DNA of 64,000 bases from Kribbella voronezhensis (GCF_004365175.1 NZ_SOCE01000001.1:793154-857153), one strand, 5' to 3'. Counted from the first letter of the stretch, positions 34,005 through 42,490 are shown. The notes: a model not told the origin generated them from the sequence alone. Made by a program: numbers and translations.

Positions 34005-34319
34005 GTGGAGATCGAGGAGTTGTCGGGGCGGCTGGAGAAGTTGTCGGCGCGGTACGGGGAGGTGCTGGGGTTCGAGCGGGACGGGGACTGGTTTCTGCTG
34101 AAGTTGCAGGAGGAAGTGGGCGAGCTGACTCAGGCCTACCTGCAGGTGACCGGGCGGGCCCGGACGAAGGGGAAGTCTGCCGAAGAGCTCCGCGACGGGT
34201 TCCAGTTGGAGTTCGCCGATGTGTTCTGTCAGTTGCTGCTGCTGGCTCGGCATTTCGATGTCGACGTGCCTCGGGAGATCGAGCGGAAGTGGCTCGCCCA
34301 CGAGAGCGCTTTGCGGTAG
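34005..34319 (+). CDS. MazG-like nucleotide pyrophosphohydrolase
   Basis: A small protein of about 104 residues with the all-alpha NTP pyrophosphohydrolase pattern: KLQEEVGELTQAYLQVTG (EExxE-type Mg ligands) and LEFADVFCQLLLLAR (ExxD). Such proteins hydrolyse NTPs or dNTPs to the monophosphate, as house-cleaning or regulatory enzymes. Two adjacent GTG codons (34002, 34005) could start it, and a TTG at 33993 is also possible; the ribosome site is poorly defined. Codon use is somewhat more GGG/TTG-rich than its neighbours. It converges on the HAAS gene with a 1-nt gap. Confidence 0.75.
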   Translation: MEIEELSGRLEKLSARYGEVLGFERDGDWFLLKLQEEVGELTQAYLQVTGRARTKGKSAEELRDGFQLEFADVFCQLLLLARHFDVDVPREIERKWLAHESALR

Positions 34320-34320
34320 G

Positions 34321-34875
34321 TCAAGCGGCGGCGCGGGCCGGTTGGGCGGTTCTGAGGAGTACGGCGAGCATGGCCAGCGGCGCGAGCAGGACGGCCGCGC
34401 CGACCGTGATCTCCAGCCAGGTCGGCAGTGCGGCCTCGATTTCGAGGAACGTGATCGCGCCGGCGAAACCGAACGGCCAGACCAGGGTGCCGAGGAGCTT
34501 CTCCTTGAAATTCCAGCGGTCCGCGGTCCACAGCAGATACACGCCGATGAACCAGCCGAAGAGCACCATGCCGCCGAAGAGCAGCAACAGCAGCGTCACC
34601 ACCTCGCGGCCTCGAACGCGCGGCCGGTACCGGTCGACCAGCACCAGCCCATCGGTGGCCGCGGCAACGATCTCGTCCGGATCCCCCAGCCTGGCCAGCA
34701 TCGCGCGCACCTCCGCCGCGCTGGACACGCCGGCCGCCCGCTCCTCGTCGATGTGGGCGCTGACCTCCGCGACGAGTTCCGTACGCCGTTCAGCCGGCAG
34801 CGGCTCGGCCGCCTTCGCCAGGTAGTCCAAGTAGGCATCGACCAGCCGGTCCGCCTCGTTCTGCACGTTCGTCAT
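34321..34875 (-). CDS. HAAS-domain membrane protein
   Basis: A 184-residue protein. The N-terminal HAAS domain (residues 5-75: YLDYLAKAAEPLPAERRTEL, ARLGDPDEIV) is followed by about four membrane spans. Genes of this type accompany PadR regulators, as here, with a 4-nt overlap (ATGA). It probably transmits or responds to the PadR-controlled signal at the membrane; the actual function is not known. Confidence 0.82.
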   Translation of the reverse strand: MTNVQNEADRLVDAYLDYLAKAAEPLPAERRTELVAEVSAHIDEERAAGVSSAAEVRAMLARLGDPDEIVAAATDGLVLVDRYRPRVRGREVVTLLLLLFGGMVLFGWFIGVYLLWTADRWNFKEKLLGTLVWPFGFAGAITFLEIEAALPTWLEITVGAAVLLAPLAMLAVLLRTAQPARAAA

Positions 34876-35213
34876 CCCTGTCTCCCTCGCCCCAGTACGG
34901 TGTCGACCGAGTTACGGAACCGCTCCCAGTCCGCGGTGAACGCGGCCAGTGCCCGGCGTCCTTCAGTGGTGCTCTGGTAGTAGCGCCGGGGCGGCCCCGA
35001 TCCGGACTCGCGCCAGGTCGTCTCGACCAGCCCTTCTCGCCGCAACCGCGCCAGCAACGGGTAGATCGTCCCCTCGGTGGTGACCAACCCGTCCACCTCG
35101 CCGAGTGCCTTGACCAGCTCGAACCCGTAGCGCTCCTCCCCCTGCAGCAACGCGAGCACGCAGAACTCCAGCGTCCCCCGTCGCAACTGGGTGAAGACCT
35201 TCTCGGCTACCAT
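34872..35213 (-). CDS. PadR-family transcriptional regulator
   Basis: A 113-residue winged-helix regulator: LRRGTLEFCVLALLQGEERYGFELVKAL and TEGTIYPLLARLRREGLV give the PadR fold, with a C-terminal dimer helix. ATG 35213 is taken; a TTG nine nucleotides upstream is also in frame. It overlaps the HAAS membrane protein gene, its likely target. Confidence 0.9.
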   Translation of the reverse strand: MVAEKVFTQLRRGTLEFCVLALLQGEERYGFELVKALGEVDGLVTTEGTIYPLLARLRREGLVETTWRESGSGPPRRYYQSTTEGRRALAAFTADWERFRNSVDTVLGRGRQG

Positions 35214-35252
35214 GCACCACAAGGTACCTGCTCAGACCGACAACCGCAAAGA

Positions 35253-35280
35253 CCCGGCACCGGCGGCGACCGGTGCCGGG
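35253..35280 (-). terminator. Terminator hairpin after the secreted hydrolase gene
   Basis: Perfect 11-bp arms (CCCGGCACCGG and its complement) with a 6-nt loop, 10 nt past the stop of the minus-strand gene ending at 35291. Confidence 0.8.
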
Positions 35281-35290
35281 CCCGAGTGGG

Positions 35291-36319
35291 TCAGCGCTTC
35301 CCGAGCGCCGCGATCAGCCCCTGGTAGATCCAGAACATCGGCTTGGGCGAGTAGTCGTCGGTCATCAGCCCGAACCCGTCGAAGGGGTTGGCCGAACCGG
35401 TCACATCGTCCCGCAGCGCGAACATCTCGTAGCTGGTCACGTTGTAGGTCCCACGGACGGCGTTGACGGCCAGGATCTCCCTGGTCAGCTCGTGCGCCTG
35501 GGCGGCCGGCGTACGGTCCGGGCCCGCGTAGGTGGACCAGCCGTTCTCCGCCACCCGGATCGGCACGTCCGCGCCCAGGCCGGCCAGCGGCATCTCCTGG
35601 TTGCGGACCACGTCGAGGGTCTGGCGGATCCACTCGGCCGGATCCGGCACGGGGTCCGTCCCGGGAAGGCCCGCGTTCGGATAGAGGTCCACCCCGACGA
35701 AACCGACCGCCTTCGCGAACGGCGCTCCCCCGAGCCTGGCCAGGTCCTGCCAGAAGGCGGTGTAGACGAACGGAGCCTCGATCTCGTCCATCCCGATCTG
35801 CAGCCTGCGCAGGCCGTTGCGATCGGCGGCCTCCCGCGCGGCGATGACGCCTTGCACCAGGGCCGTGTTGCCGTTGGGAACCGGCAGGTAGTTCTGTTCC
35901 AGCGTCACCGAGATCGTGTCGGTGACCGGACCGTAGAGTCGCACCTTCTCGCGGAGGCAGGCGGTCCAGTCGGCCATGTCCTCACCCGAGTAGGAGACCA
36001 CCAGATCGAGCCGGCGGCCGGGCTTCAGCAAAGCGGTGGTGGAATCCGGGTACGGCGAATCGCAGCCGATGTAGTCGCGCAGCAACAACGGTGCACGTCC
36101 GTTCTGCAGCCGCGTCAACGCCTTGCTGATCTTCACCGGGTCGTCAGGTTTGCCATTCGTGGAGCCGCCGCCCGCGTACCCACCGGGATAGATCCCGAAG
36201 GTGAGCGGAGGCGGCGGTGTCGCGCGCGGCGCCGCGCTCGCCGTACTCACAGTGGCGGGAGCCACTGCGAGTACGGCGGCGGTAGTTGCCGCGATCATCC
36301 AGTTGCGGAGCTTCGTCAT
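35291..36319 (-). CDS. Secreted TIM-barrel hydrolase, family not assigned
   Basis: A 342-residue exported protein with a signal peptide of about 30 residues ending ASAA. The body reads like a clan GH-A-type barrel: VTLEQNY (Glu141) could supply the acid/base, and IRVAENGWSTYAG (Glu258) resembles the strand-7 nucleophile region. VGVDLYPNAG and MFWIYQGLIAAL fit late barrel segments. I cannot name a GH family. It is a single gene, ended by a hairpin, with a symmetric ATGACAGATGTCAT site 36 bp upstream of ATG 36319. Confidence 0.72.
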   Translation of the reverse strand: MTKLRNWMIAATTAAVLAVAPATVSTASAAPRATPPPPLTFGIYPGGYAGGGSTNGKPDDPVKISKALTRLQNGRAPLLLRDYIGCDSPYPDSTTALLKPGRRLDLVVSYSGEDMADWTACLREKVRLYGPVTDTISVTLEQNYLPVPNGNTALVQGVIAAREAADRNGLRRLQIGMDEIEAPFVYTAFWQDLARLGGAPFAKAVGFVGVDLYPNAGLPGTDPVPDPAEWIRQTLDVVRNQEMPLAGLGADVPIRVAENGWSTYAGPDRTPAAQAHELTREILAVNAVRGTYNVTSYEMFALRDDVTGSANPFDGFGLMTDDYSPKPMFWIYQGLIAALGKR

Positions 36320-36354
36320 GGCACCACTCTCACTGCCGCACAGGTCTGCAGCCG

Positions 36355-36368
36355 ATGACAGATGTCAT
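36355..36368. promoter_or_regulatory. Palindrome upstream of the secreted hydrolase
   Basis: ATGACAGATGTCAT has perfect 6-bp arms around a 2-bp centre, 36 bp upstream of the start at 36319. No local regulator is an obvious partner. Confidence 0.5.
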
Positions 36369-36402
36369 GTTCCGGCAGCGACATCCGCCACTGCCAGATG
36401 AC

Positions 36403-36417
36403 GTTGCTGGCAGCAAC
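36403..36417 (-). terminator. Hairpin after the DUF6297-like gene
   Basis: GTTGCTG and CAGCAAC arms surround one base, and an alternative CTGCCAG/CTGGCAG pairing (36391-36413) gives a 9-nt loop. It lies just past the minus-strand stop at 36425. It may instead be an operator. Confidence 0.45.
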
Positions 36418-36424
36418 TAAGGTG

Positions 36425-37951
36425 TCATGCCTGCTTGGGATGGACGGCGAACATGACGGCCAGGATGAAGGACGGGACGATCAGTGCCCAGCGCGGATTG
36501 ACACCGAGCAGGACGGGCGCCAGGCAGAGCAGCAGCAGGTCGAACCCGCGGATCGGCTGGGAGAAGAGTCCTGGCGGGATCGCGCCCATCGGCGAGGCGA
36601 CGAGCGGCCCGCTGTACGACGGGGGTCGCGCGGACGCTTGACGCACAACCCCGGTCAGGATGCCGACGCCGACCGCGAAGGCCGCCGAAGGACTCCCGAT
36701 CGCCGGATAGGCCAGCAGCACCCACACCAGCACGAACAACCCCGGTACTACGGACATCGCGACCCGCAACTCGCGCAAGGTCATCCCGAGCGCCCGGACC
36801 AGCCCGATGGAGCGGCAGACCGACCGCAGTCCGTCCATCAACGGCCGGACCGCTCCGAAGCCGGCCAGACCCGCAGCAATCGGCACCAGTACGTCGTACC
36901 CGGTGCCGGCCACGGCGTACGGGACGACGAGCAGGCCGAAGCCTACGATCAGCCGACGAGGCCAGCGGAGGATCCGGAGGAACTCGCGGTAGATGACGGC
37001 TTGAGCCAGCGAGCCACGGCCGCGGCGGGAGTGCACCCGGCCCACCGTGCGCCAGTGGCGTCCGGCAACGACGTCCGCCAGCAGGCTGATGTCCATGGTG
37101 ATCGCAGCACCAGCCATGCCGGCCAGCAACTCCCCACCGGCGATGACGCTCGTACGGCTCAGCCGGTTGAGCGACCGCGCAGTGATGACGACCAGTGCCA
37201 CAGCAACAACCAGCGCCACAACCCCGAAGACCAACAGTCTCAGCTGGTTGGACGTAAGCGAGGTGTCCTCCCCCAGCGGGCTGTACGACACCCAACCCCG
37301 CTGCGGCCGCACCGCCAGCACGATCGCAGGGATCGCAGCGACCACCAGGAGACTGTCCGCCACTCGCAGCGCCCAGCGGGACCGCTTAGTCGTCTGCTGC
37401 GCCCACACCGTCACACACGCCGTGCAGATCAACAGCCCTGTCGTCAGCACTGCAGCCTCGCCGACAGCCGACCAGCCCGCTCCGAACAACGCAAACCCAA
37501 CCAGAGCGGCGACGGCACCCGCAATTGCCGAGACGATCATCACCAGCCGGTACGACGGTCGCAGCAGCGACGCGCGATCCACAGGTGTGGCCAGCAACCA
37601 GAACCCGGTCGCCCTGGACGCGGAGACCGGGCCGACGCTGAGCAGGACTCGCAACAGTGTGGACACCAGCAGAGGAACCAGGATCCACGGCACTGTGTCG
37701 AGGAGCCACGAGCACGATCCCGTAGTACAGGCTGCTGAGCGGTCGTTGAGCTTCAGCAGGACGTTGCCGCCGGTCGCGCCGACCATGGCGAGGGCGAAGG
37801 CGACGACGTAGATGTCCTCGAGCTGCTGCCAGATCGTGCGGTCCGCCTTGCCACGGCGAACCTTTCGCATCCAGCGGCGCAGCTCCGTGGAGCGCGGGAT
37901 CGCACCGAAGTCCGCCGGATCGAAGACGACCGGCCCGTCCGCCGTGGTCAT
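36425..37951 (-). CDS. Membrane component of an ABC exporter (DUF6297-like)
   Basis: A 508-residue integral membrane protein with about ten to twelve hydrophobic spans and a basic cytoplasmic N-terminus (RRWMRKVRRGKADRTIW). ATG 37951 overlaps the stop of the ABC ATPase gene by 4 nt; the frame continues upstream but is shadow sequence. The pairing with a lone ATPase suggests an ABC-2-like exporter. Its cargo is unknown. Confidence 0.8.
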   Translation of the reverse strand: MTTADGPVVFDPADFGAIPRSTELRRWMRKVRRGKADRTIWQQLEDIYVVAFALAMVGATGGNVLLKLNDRSAACTTGSCSWLLDTVPWILVPLLVSTLLRVLLSVGPVSASRATGFWLLATPVDRASLLRPSYRLVMIVSAIAGAVAALVGFALFGAGWSAVGEAAVLTTGLLICTACVTVWAQQTTKRSRWALRVADSLLVVAAIPAIVLAVRPQRGWVSYSPLGEDTSLTSNQLRLLVFGVVALVVAVALVVITARSLNRLSRTSVIAGGELLAGMAGAAITMDISLLADVVAGRHWRTVGRVHSRRGRGSLAQAVIYREFLRILRWPRRLIVGFGLLVVPYAVAGTGYDVLVPIAAGLAGFGAVRPLMDGLRSVCRSIGLVRALGMTLRELRVAMSVVPGLFVLVWVLLAYPAIGSPSAAFAVGVGILTGVVRQASARPPSYSGPLVASPMGAIPPGLFSQPIRGFDLLLLCLAPVLLGVNPRWALIVPSFILAVMFAVHPKQA

Positions 37952-38589
37952 GGCAGCGGGGTGAGCGCGACGGTTTCGTCGGCGACGGCGTCCACCAGCG
38001 TCGTGTCGTGACTTGCGAAGAGGATCGACGTACCGGCCTTCTTCTCTTCCCGCAGCCGTTCCGCGAGCCATTCGACACCCGCGGTGTCCAGCCGCTGCTC
38101 CGGCTCGTCGAGGACGAGCAACTTGCGCGGCCGGACGAGCGCGGTCGCCAGCGCGAGGCGCCGGCGCTGACCCGACGACAGCGAACCCGGGAGCTGATCC
38201 GCCGCGGCGAGCAGGCCGACGTCGTCGAGCAGGGTGTCGACGAGATCCTCCGGCTCGGGGTTGCCGTGCGCCCGGGCCAGCAGGTCCAGGTGCTCGGCCG
38301 CGCTGAGGTCGGGGAAGAAGTCGAGGTCGTCGAGCAACGAGGCGACGTCACGGCGTACCGCCTCCGCGCGCTCGTCGATCGGCAACCCGTCGAGCAGGAT
38401 CTTGCCGGCCGCCGGCTCGGCCGAACCGACGATGCACTTGAGCACCGTGGTCTTGCCGGCGCCGTTCGGGCCGACCAGGGCGATCGCCCGGCCCGCCGCC
38501 AGGGTGAAGGTGAGATCCTCGATCACCGGGCGGTCGGCGTACAGGTGCCTGAGGCCCTGGACGGCGAGCCGGGGCGCGGCTTTGCTCAT
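37948..38589 (-). CDS. ABC transporter ATP-binding protein
   Basis: A 213-residue ATPase: Walker A GPNGAGKTT, Q-loop region, signature LSSGQRRRLALA, Walker B LLVLDEPEQ and switch His in ASHDTTLV. In the Walker B region Glu is followed by PEQRLDTAG rather than the usual PTxGLD. ATG 38589 overlaps the methyltransferase stop, and its own stop overlaps the membrane gene, so three genes form one coupled operon. Confidence 0.92.
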   Translation of the reverse strand: MSKAAPRLAVQGLRHLYADRPVIEDLTFTLAAGRAIALVGPNGAGKTTVLKCIVGSAEPAAGKILLDGLPIDERAEAVRRDVASLLDDLDFFPDLSAAEHLDLLARAHGNPEPEDLVDTLLDDVGLLAAADQLPGSLSSGQRRRLALATALVRPRKLLVLDEPEQRLDTAGVEWLAERLREEKKAGTSILFASHDTTLVDAVADETVALTPLP

Positions 38590-39227
38590 CGCTTGCGGAC
38601 CAGGGTCAGCCCGTCGCCGATGCCGAGCATCACCACGTCGACGCGGTCGTCCTCGGCGATGTGCGCGTTGAACTCCTTGCGGTCGATCGGGTCCTGGTCG
38701 TGCTGCCCGACGACCCGGCCGCCGGCCAGCGTGTTGTCGAACAGCAGCAGGCCGTTCGGGCGGATCCGCGGGACGAGGTGCTCGAAGTACTCGATGTAGC
38801 CGGGCTTGTCGGCGTCCACGAAGGCCAGGTCGAACTCGCCCTCGAGCTCGCCGGCCGACTTGTGCGCGTCGCCGATCCGCAGCTCGATCTTGTCCGCCAC
38901 GCCCGCGCGCTCCCAGTAGCGGCGCCCGATCGAGGTCCACTCGTCGCTCACGTCGAGGCAGATCAGCTGCCCGTCGGCCGGCAGCCCGCGGGCGATCGCG
39001 AGTGCGGAGAACCCGGTGAAGGTGCCGATCTCCACCGCGCGCCGGGCCGAGATCAGCCGGGTCAGCGTGGTCAGCAGGGCGGCCTGGTCGGCCGTCGTCA
39101 ACATCTCCGCGATACCGCCGAGAGCCTGTGTCTCGGCCACCAGTTCGGTCGCGATCTCGTCCAGCGGCATCCCGTGCGCGACCATGTAGTCGTGCAGTTC
39201 ATCGGTCACCTGTACCTGACTGCCCAT
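38586..39227 (-). CDS. SAM-dependent O-methyltransferase (class I, catechol-type)
   Basis: A 213-residue methyltransferase with motif I VEIGTFTGFSALAIA, ICLDVSDEW binding the adenosine part, and metal-site segment FVDADKPGY. This is the divalent-metal-dependent caffeoyl-CoA/catechol O-methyltransferase fold. It starts the operon with the ABC ATPase and membrane protein. The acceptor is unknown; the transporter might export a methylated small molecule. Confidence 0.9.
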   Translation of the reverse strand: MGSQVQVTDELHDYMVAHGMPLDEIATELVAETQALGGIAEMLTTADQAALLTTLTRLISARRAVEIGTFTGFSALAIARGLPADGQLICLDVSDEWTSIGRRYWERAGVADKIELRIGDAHKSAGELEGEFDLAFVDADKPGYIEYFEHLVPRIRPNGLLLFDNTLAGGRVVGQHDQDPIDRKEFNAHIAEDDRVDVVMLGIGDGLTLVRKR

Positions 39228-39322
39228 CGAATCCCGCCGTCCTCTTCGTCGTGGTCCGTTCGCCTGTAGTCTCTACGGGTTGCCCTGACGCTCGACACCC
39301 ACCCCTTGTAGGAGACCCCAGC

Positions 39323-40303
39323 ATGCAGATCGCCGTCGCCGGATCGATCGCGACCGACATCCTGATGACGTTCCCCGGACGCTTCAAGGATCAGTTCCTC
39401 GAAGAGCAGATGCACAAGGTGTCGCTGTCGTTCCTGGTCGACGAACTGGTCGTGCACCGCGGCGGTGTCGGCGCGAACATCTGCTACGGGATGGCCCAGC
39501 TCGGCCAGCGGTCGCTGCTGATCGGCTCCGTCGGCGCCGACTTCACCGACTACGGCGCGGCGCTTTCCGAGGCGGGGGTCGACGTGTCGCACGTCCGCAT
39601 CTGCGACAACGTGCACACCGCGCGCTTCACCTGTACGACGGACCTCGACGCGAACCAGATCGCGTCCTTCTACACCGGCGCGATGGCCGAGTCGCGCGAG
39701 ATCGACCTCGGCGCGATCCACGCCGCGACCGGCGGCATCGACCTGGTCCTGATCGGCGCGGACGACCCGGACGGCATGCTCAAGCACACCGCGCTGGCGA
39801 AGGAGAACGGCATCGACATCGCCGCCGACCCCTCGCAGCAGCTGGCCCGGATGGAGGGCGAGCAGATCCGCGAGCTGATCGACGGCGCGACGTACCTGTT
39901 CAGCAACGAGTACGAGTCCGGCCTGATGGTGCAGAAGACCGGCTGGAGCCACGCCGAGATCCTCGAGCGGGTCGGCGTCCGGGTCACCACCCACGGCGGC
40001 GACGGCGTCGTGATCGAGAACGCGGACGGCATCCTCGCGAAGATCCCGGCCGTCCCGACTCCGGGCCTGGTCGACCCGACCGGTGGTGGCGACGCCTTCC
40101 GCGCCGGCTACCTGACCGGCCGCGCCGCGGGCCTCGACCACGAAGCGGCCGCCCAGGTCGGCTGCACGCTGGCGACCACGGTCCTCGAGACCGTCGGCAC
40201 CCAGGAGTACACGCTGGACCGCCCGAGCTTCCTGACCCGCCTCGCCTCGGCGTACGGCGACGAGGCGGCCGCCACCGCCGCCAGCACCCTCAAACTCGGC
40301 TGA
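39323..40303 (+). CDS. adoK: Adenosine kinase (PfkB family)
   Basis: A 326-residue ribokinase-like enzyme that phosphorylates adenosine to AMP. It is closely similar along its length to the mycobacterial type (VSLSFLVDELVVHRGGVGAN, HTARFTCTTDLDANQIASFY, ADPSQQLARM). The ATP and catalytic-base motif DPTGGGDAFRAGY is intact. ATG 39323 has GTAGGAGA upstream, and TAGTCT at 39267-39272 may be its -10 element. It is divergent from the methyltransferase operon. A triplicated 46-bp element begins at its stop codon. Confidence 0.93.
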   Translation: MQIAVAGSIATDILMTFPGRFKDQFLEEQMHKVSLSFLVDELVVHRGGVGANICYGMAQLGQRSLLIGSVGADFTDYGAALSEAGVDVSHVRICDNVHTARFTCTTDLDANQIASFYTGAMAESREIDLGAIHAATGGIDLVLIGADDPDGMLKHTALAKENGIDIAADPSQQLARMEGEQIRELIDGATYLFSNEYESGLMVQKTGWSHAEILERVGVRVTTHGGDGVVIENADGILAKIPAVPTPGLVDPTGGGDAFRAGYLTGRAAGLDHEAAAQVGCTLATTVLETVGTQEYTLDRPSFLTRLASAYGDEAAATAASTLKLG

Positions 40304-40434
40304 TCCCCAGCCGCGTCAGTTGCTCAGGCGGACCGTCGTGCCCGGCTGATCCCCAGCCGCGTCAGTTGCTCAGGCGGGCCGTCGTGCGCGCCTGAGCCTC
40401 GGCCGCGTCAGTTGCTCAGGCGGGCCAGTGCGCC
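40297..40434. repeat. Three tandem 46-bp repeats spanning the end of a coding gene
   Basis: Units begin at 40297, 40343 and about 40389. The core GCGTCAGTTGCTCAGGCGG recurs at 40313, 40359 and 40405, exactly 46 bp apart. The first two units each contain CGGCTG-ATCCC-CAGCCG, a 6-bp stem. The third copy contains the last codons and stop of the minus-strand SnoaL-like gene, so the array looks like a local duplication of that gene end. The stems may act as terminators between the convergent genes. Confidence 0.85.
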
Positions 40435-40857
40435 CGTTTGGGCCAGGACGGCGAAGCGGTCCGGGCAGCCCCAGTGTTCGACGATGCGGCCGTCGACGAC
40501 CCGCGCCACCTCGAACAGGTGGATGTCGATCGGCGCTCCGCTCGGCGGCCCGAAGAACGGGCCCGTCGCCGTACCGCGCGCCCGTCCGCGCGCCCACACC
40601 GTGTCGCCGTGGGTGACCGAGTCCTCGATCGTGTAGACGACGTCCGGCATCATCGCGTGCACATCCCGGATCGCCCGCTTGATCTGCGCGATCGCCTCCG
40701 CTCCGGAGCCGGCCAGGCCGAACTGGTGCTCGATCACGTCCGGCGCGCACACCTCGTCGACGATCGCGTCGTTGCCGGTCGCGAACCCCTCCTGCAGGAT
40801 CCGCTCCAGGACGGCGAGCGCCTCGGACTGGTCCGGCAAAGCCTTCGAAACTGACAT
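40408..40857 (-). CDS. SnoaL-like (NTF2-fold) protein
   Basis: A 149-residue cytoplasmic protein with the SnoaL-like cone fold pattern: LERILQEGFATGNDAIVDEV, then DVIEHQFG, VVYTIEDSVTHGDTVWARGRARGT and VDGRIVEHWGCPD. Members are polyketide cyclases or small ester/epoxide-acting proteins, many unassigned. ATG 40857 follows GGGGG; the frame is longer, but that part overlaps the operator. It is divergent from a TetR gene across a large dyad, its probable regulator. Confidence 0.85.
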   Translation of the reverse strand: MSVSKALPDQSEALAVLERILQEGFATGNDAIVDEVCAPDVIEHQFGLAGSGAEAIAQIKRAIRDVHAMMPDVVYTIEDSVTHGDTVWARGRARGTATGPFFGPPSGAPIDIHLFEVARVVDGRIVEHWGCPDRFAVLAQTGALARLSN

Positions 40858-40884
40858 CAGCCATACCCCCTGGTGATCTCGATG

Positions 40885-40935
40885 CACTATCTGTGCATTC
40901 GTTGCAGTAGTACTGCAGTGAACGCATTGATAGTG
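40885..40935. promoter_or_regulatory. 51-bp dyad with phased TGCA motifs (TetR operator)
   Basis: A dyad centred on base 40910: 20 of 25 positions pair. The inner part TGCAGTAGTACTGCA (40903-40917) is a perfect 7-bp inverted repeat, and the outer arms CACTATC/GATAGTG share the same centre. TGCA occurs at 40883, 40894, 40903 and 40914. It sits exactly between the divergent SnoaL and TetR genes. Confidence 0.8.
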
Positions 40936-40942
40936 TGCCCGC

Positions 40943-41536
40943 ATGGCCGAAGCTGTCAAGACCTACCGCCAGGAGCAGGCCGAGGCGACCAAGATCCGGA
41001 TCGCCCAGGCCGCCCGGCGCCTGTTCGCCGCCAACGGGTACGGCGCGACGAGCATCGACGCGATCGCCAAAGAGGCCGGCGTGGCGACCCGGACTATCTA
41101 TTCGGCCTTCGGCACCAAGCGCGAGATCCTCTCGTTGATCTGCGATCTCTGGCTCAAGGACGCGGGCGCCGTCGAGTTCGCGGGCGAGGTGCTCGCCTTG
41201 ACCGAGCCGGCCGCTCGACTGCGGGGTGCCGCGCAGTGGCTGACCCGGCTCTATTCGGCCGGCTTCGACGTCGTACTGATCTTCGACGCGGCAACGGACG
41301 AGAGCGCCGAGACCCGGGCACTGCTGCGCTCCAAGCTGGCCGGGCGCAATCAGGTGATGGACGCGATGATCGCTTCTCTGGAAGCGGAGTTGAGGATTCC
41401 GCTCAAGCAGGCGCAGGCCGTCTATCGCGCGCTTGCCGCGCCGGGGGTCTATCAGGAACTCGTCGACGAGTCCGGCTGGACGCCCGCGGAGTTCGAGCAG
41501 TGGGTCGCCGACTCGCTCGAGCGCCAACTGCTTTGA
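40943..41536 (+). CDS. TetR-family transcriptional regulator
   Basis: A 197-residue TetR protein with HTH TSIDAIAKEAGVATRTIYSAF and a helical sensor domain. ATG 40943 lies 8 bp after the 51-bp dyad. It is divergent from the SnoaL-like gene, and control of both genes from the shared dyad is likely. Confidence 0.9.
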   Translation: MAEAVKTYRQEQAEATKIRIAQAARRLFAANGYGATSIDAIAKEAGVATRTIYSAFGTKREILSLICDLWLKDAGAVEFAGEVLALTEPAARLRGAAQWLTRLYSAGFDVVLIFDAATDESAETRALLRSKLAGRNQVMDAMIASLEAELRIPLKQAQAVYRALAAPGVYQELVDESGWTPAEFEQWVADSLERQLL

Positions 41537-41565
41537 GTCTCCTTCTTCGAGCCTTTCGGCCGGCT

Positions 41566-41607
41566 TTGCGCTGGGGCGGCTTTTCGCTAGAGTGAACTGT
41601 ACGTTCA
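41566..41607 (+). promoter_or_regulatory. Promoter and operator of the AKR-SDR-TetR operon
   Basis: TTGCGC (41566-41571) and TAGAGT (41588-41593) are spaced 16 bp. TGAACTGTACGTTCA (41593-41607) is a 15-bp inverted repeat that starts at the last base of the -10 element, a typical TetR operator, probably for the TetR gene at 43301 ending this operon. Confidence 0.7.
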
Positions 41608-41626
41608 GTTTAGTTAGGAGATCGAC

Positions 41627-42490
41627 ATGACCGAAGCAGTTGCGGCGGCGTCCGGCGAGTTCACCATCGGCGGAGACCTGACGGTCCGCCGGCTGGGGTA
41701 CGGGACGATGCAGCTCACCGGCGACGGCGTGTGGGGTGACCCGCGCGATCCCGACGAGGCGGTCAGGGTGCTGCGGCGTGCGGTCGAGCTCGGGGTGAAC
41801 TTCATCGACACCGCCGACGCCTATGGCCCGTTCACCGCGGATCTCCTGCTGAAGAAGGCCCTGCATCCGTACGCCGACGACCTGGTGATCGCGACCAAGG
41901 CCGGCTTCGCCCGGACCGGTCCGGGCGGCTGGGAGCCGATCGGCCGCCCGGCGTACCTGCGTCAGCAGGTGGAGCTCAGCCTCCGGCACCTCGGCCTGGA
42001 GCGGATCGACCTGCTGCAGTTGCACCGGATCGATCCGGAGGTGCCGCTCGCCGACCAGATCGGTGAGCTGGCGACGCTCCAGCAAGAGGGCAAGATCCGG
42101 CACATCGGGCTGTCCCAGGTGAGCATCGCGCAGATTGAGGAGGCCGCCGGCACTGCCCCGATCGTCTCGGTCCAGAACCTCTACAACCTCAGCCAGCGCG
42201 ACGACGAGGACCTGGTGGAGTACGCCGAGAAGAACGGCCTCGGCTTCATCCCCTGGTTCCCACTGGCCACCGGTGAGCTGGCGAAGGCCGGCGGCCCACT
42301 CGCCAAGATCGCCGAGAGCCACCACGCGTCACCCTCCCAGCTCGCGCTGGCCTGGCTGCTCAAGCGCTCGCCCGTGATGCTGCCGATCCCGGGCACCTCG
42401 TCGGTCGCTCACGTCGAGGACAACATCGACGCGGCAAAGGTCGAGCTGACCCAGGAGGAGTTCGACCAGCTCACGGCGGCGGTCGGCTGA
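41627..42490 (+). CDS. Aldo/keto reductase
   Basis: A 287-residue TIM-barrel NADPH reductase. NFIDTADAYGP supplies the Asp/Tyr of the active site, VIATKAGF the Lys (Lys91), and LLQLHRID the His. PGTSSVAHVEDN near the end is the cofactor-phosphate region. ATG 41627 follows TTAGGAG. It is first in an operon with an SDR and a TetR gene; substrates of such enzymes are carbonyl compounds, and none is indicated here. Confidence 0.92.
   Translation: MTEAVAAASGEFTIGGDLTVRRLGYGTMQLTGDGVWGDPRDPDEAVRVLRRAVELGVNFIDTADAYGPFTADLLLKKALHPYADDLVIATKAGFARTGPGGWEPIGRPAYLRQQVELSLRHLGLERIDLLQLHRIDPEVPLADQIGELATLQQEGKIRHIGLSQVSIAQIEEAAGTAPIVSVQNLYNLSQRDDEDLVEYAEKNGLGFIPWFPLATGELAKAGGPLAKIAESHHASPSQLALAWLLKRSPVMLPIPGTSSVAHVEDNIDAAKVELTQEEFDQLTAAVG

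Noticed and set aside
36362..37738. Plus-strand open frame of about 450 codons opposite the membrane protein gene
   Set aside because: Its product is Gln/Arg/Asp-rich and featureless, while the minus strand encodes a coherent membrane protein with coupled start.
40297..40434. CRISPR-like array
   Set aside because: The repeats are directly adjacent without unique spacers and one overlaps a coding end, so it is a plain tandem repeat.
40919..40930. GTGAACGCATTG resembling half of the arabinose operator
   Set aside because: It is part of the 51-bp TetR dyad and lacks the second half-site.
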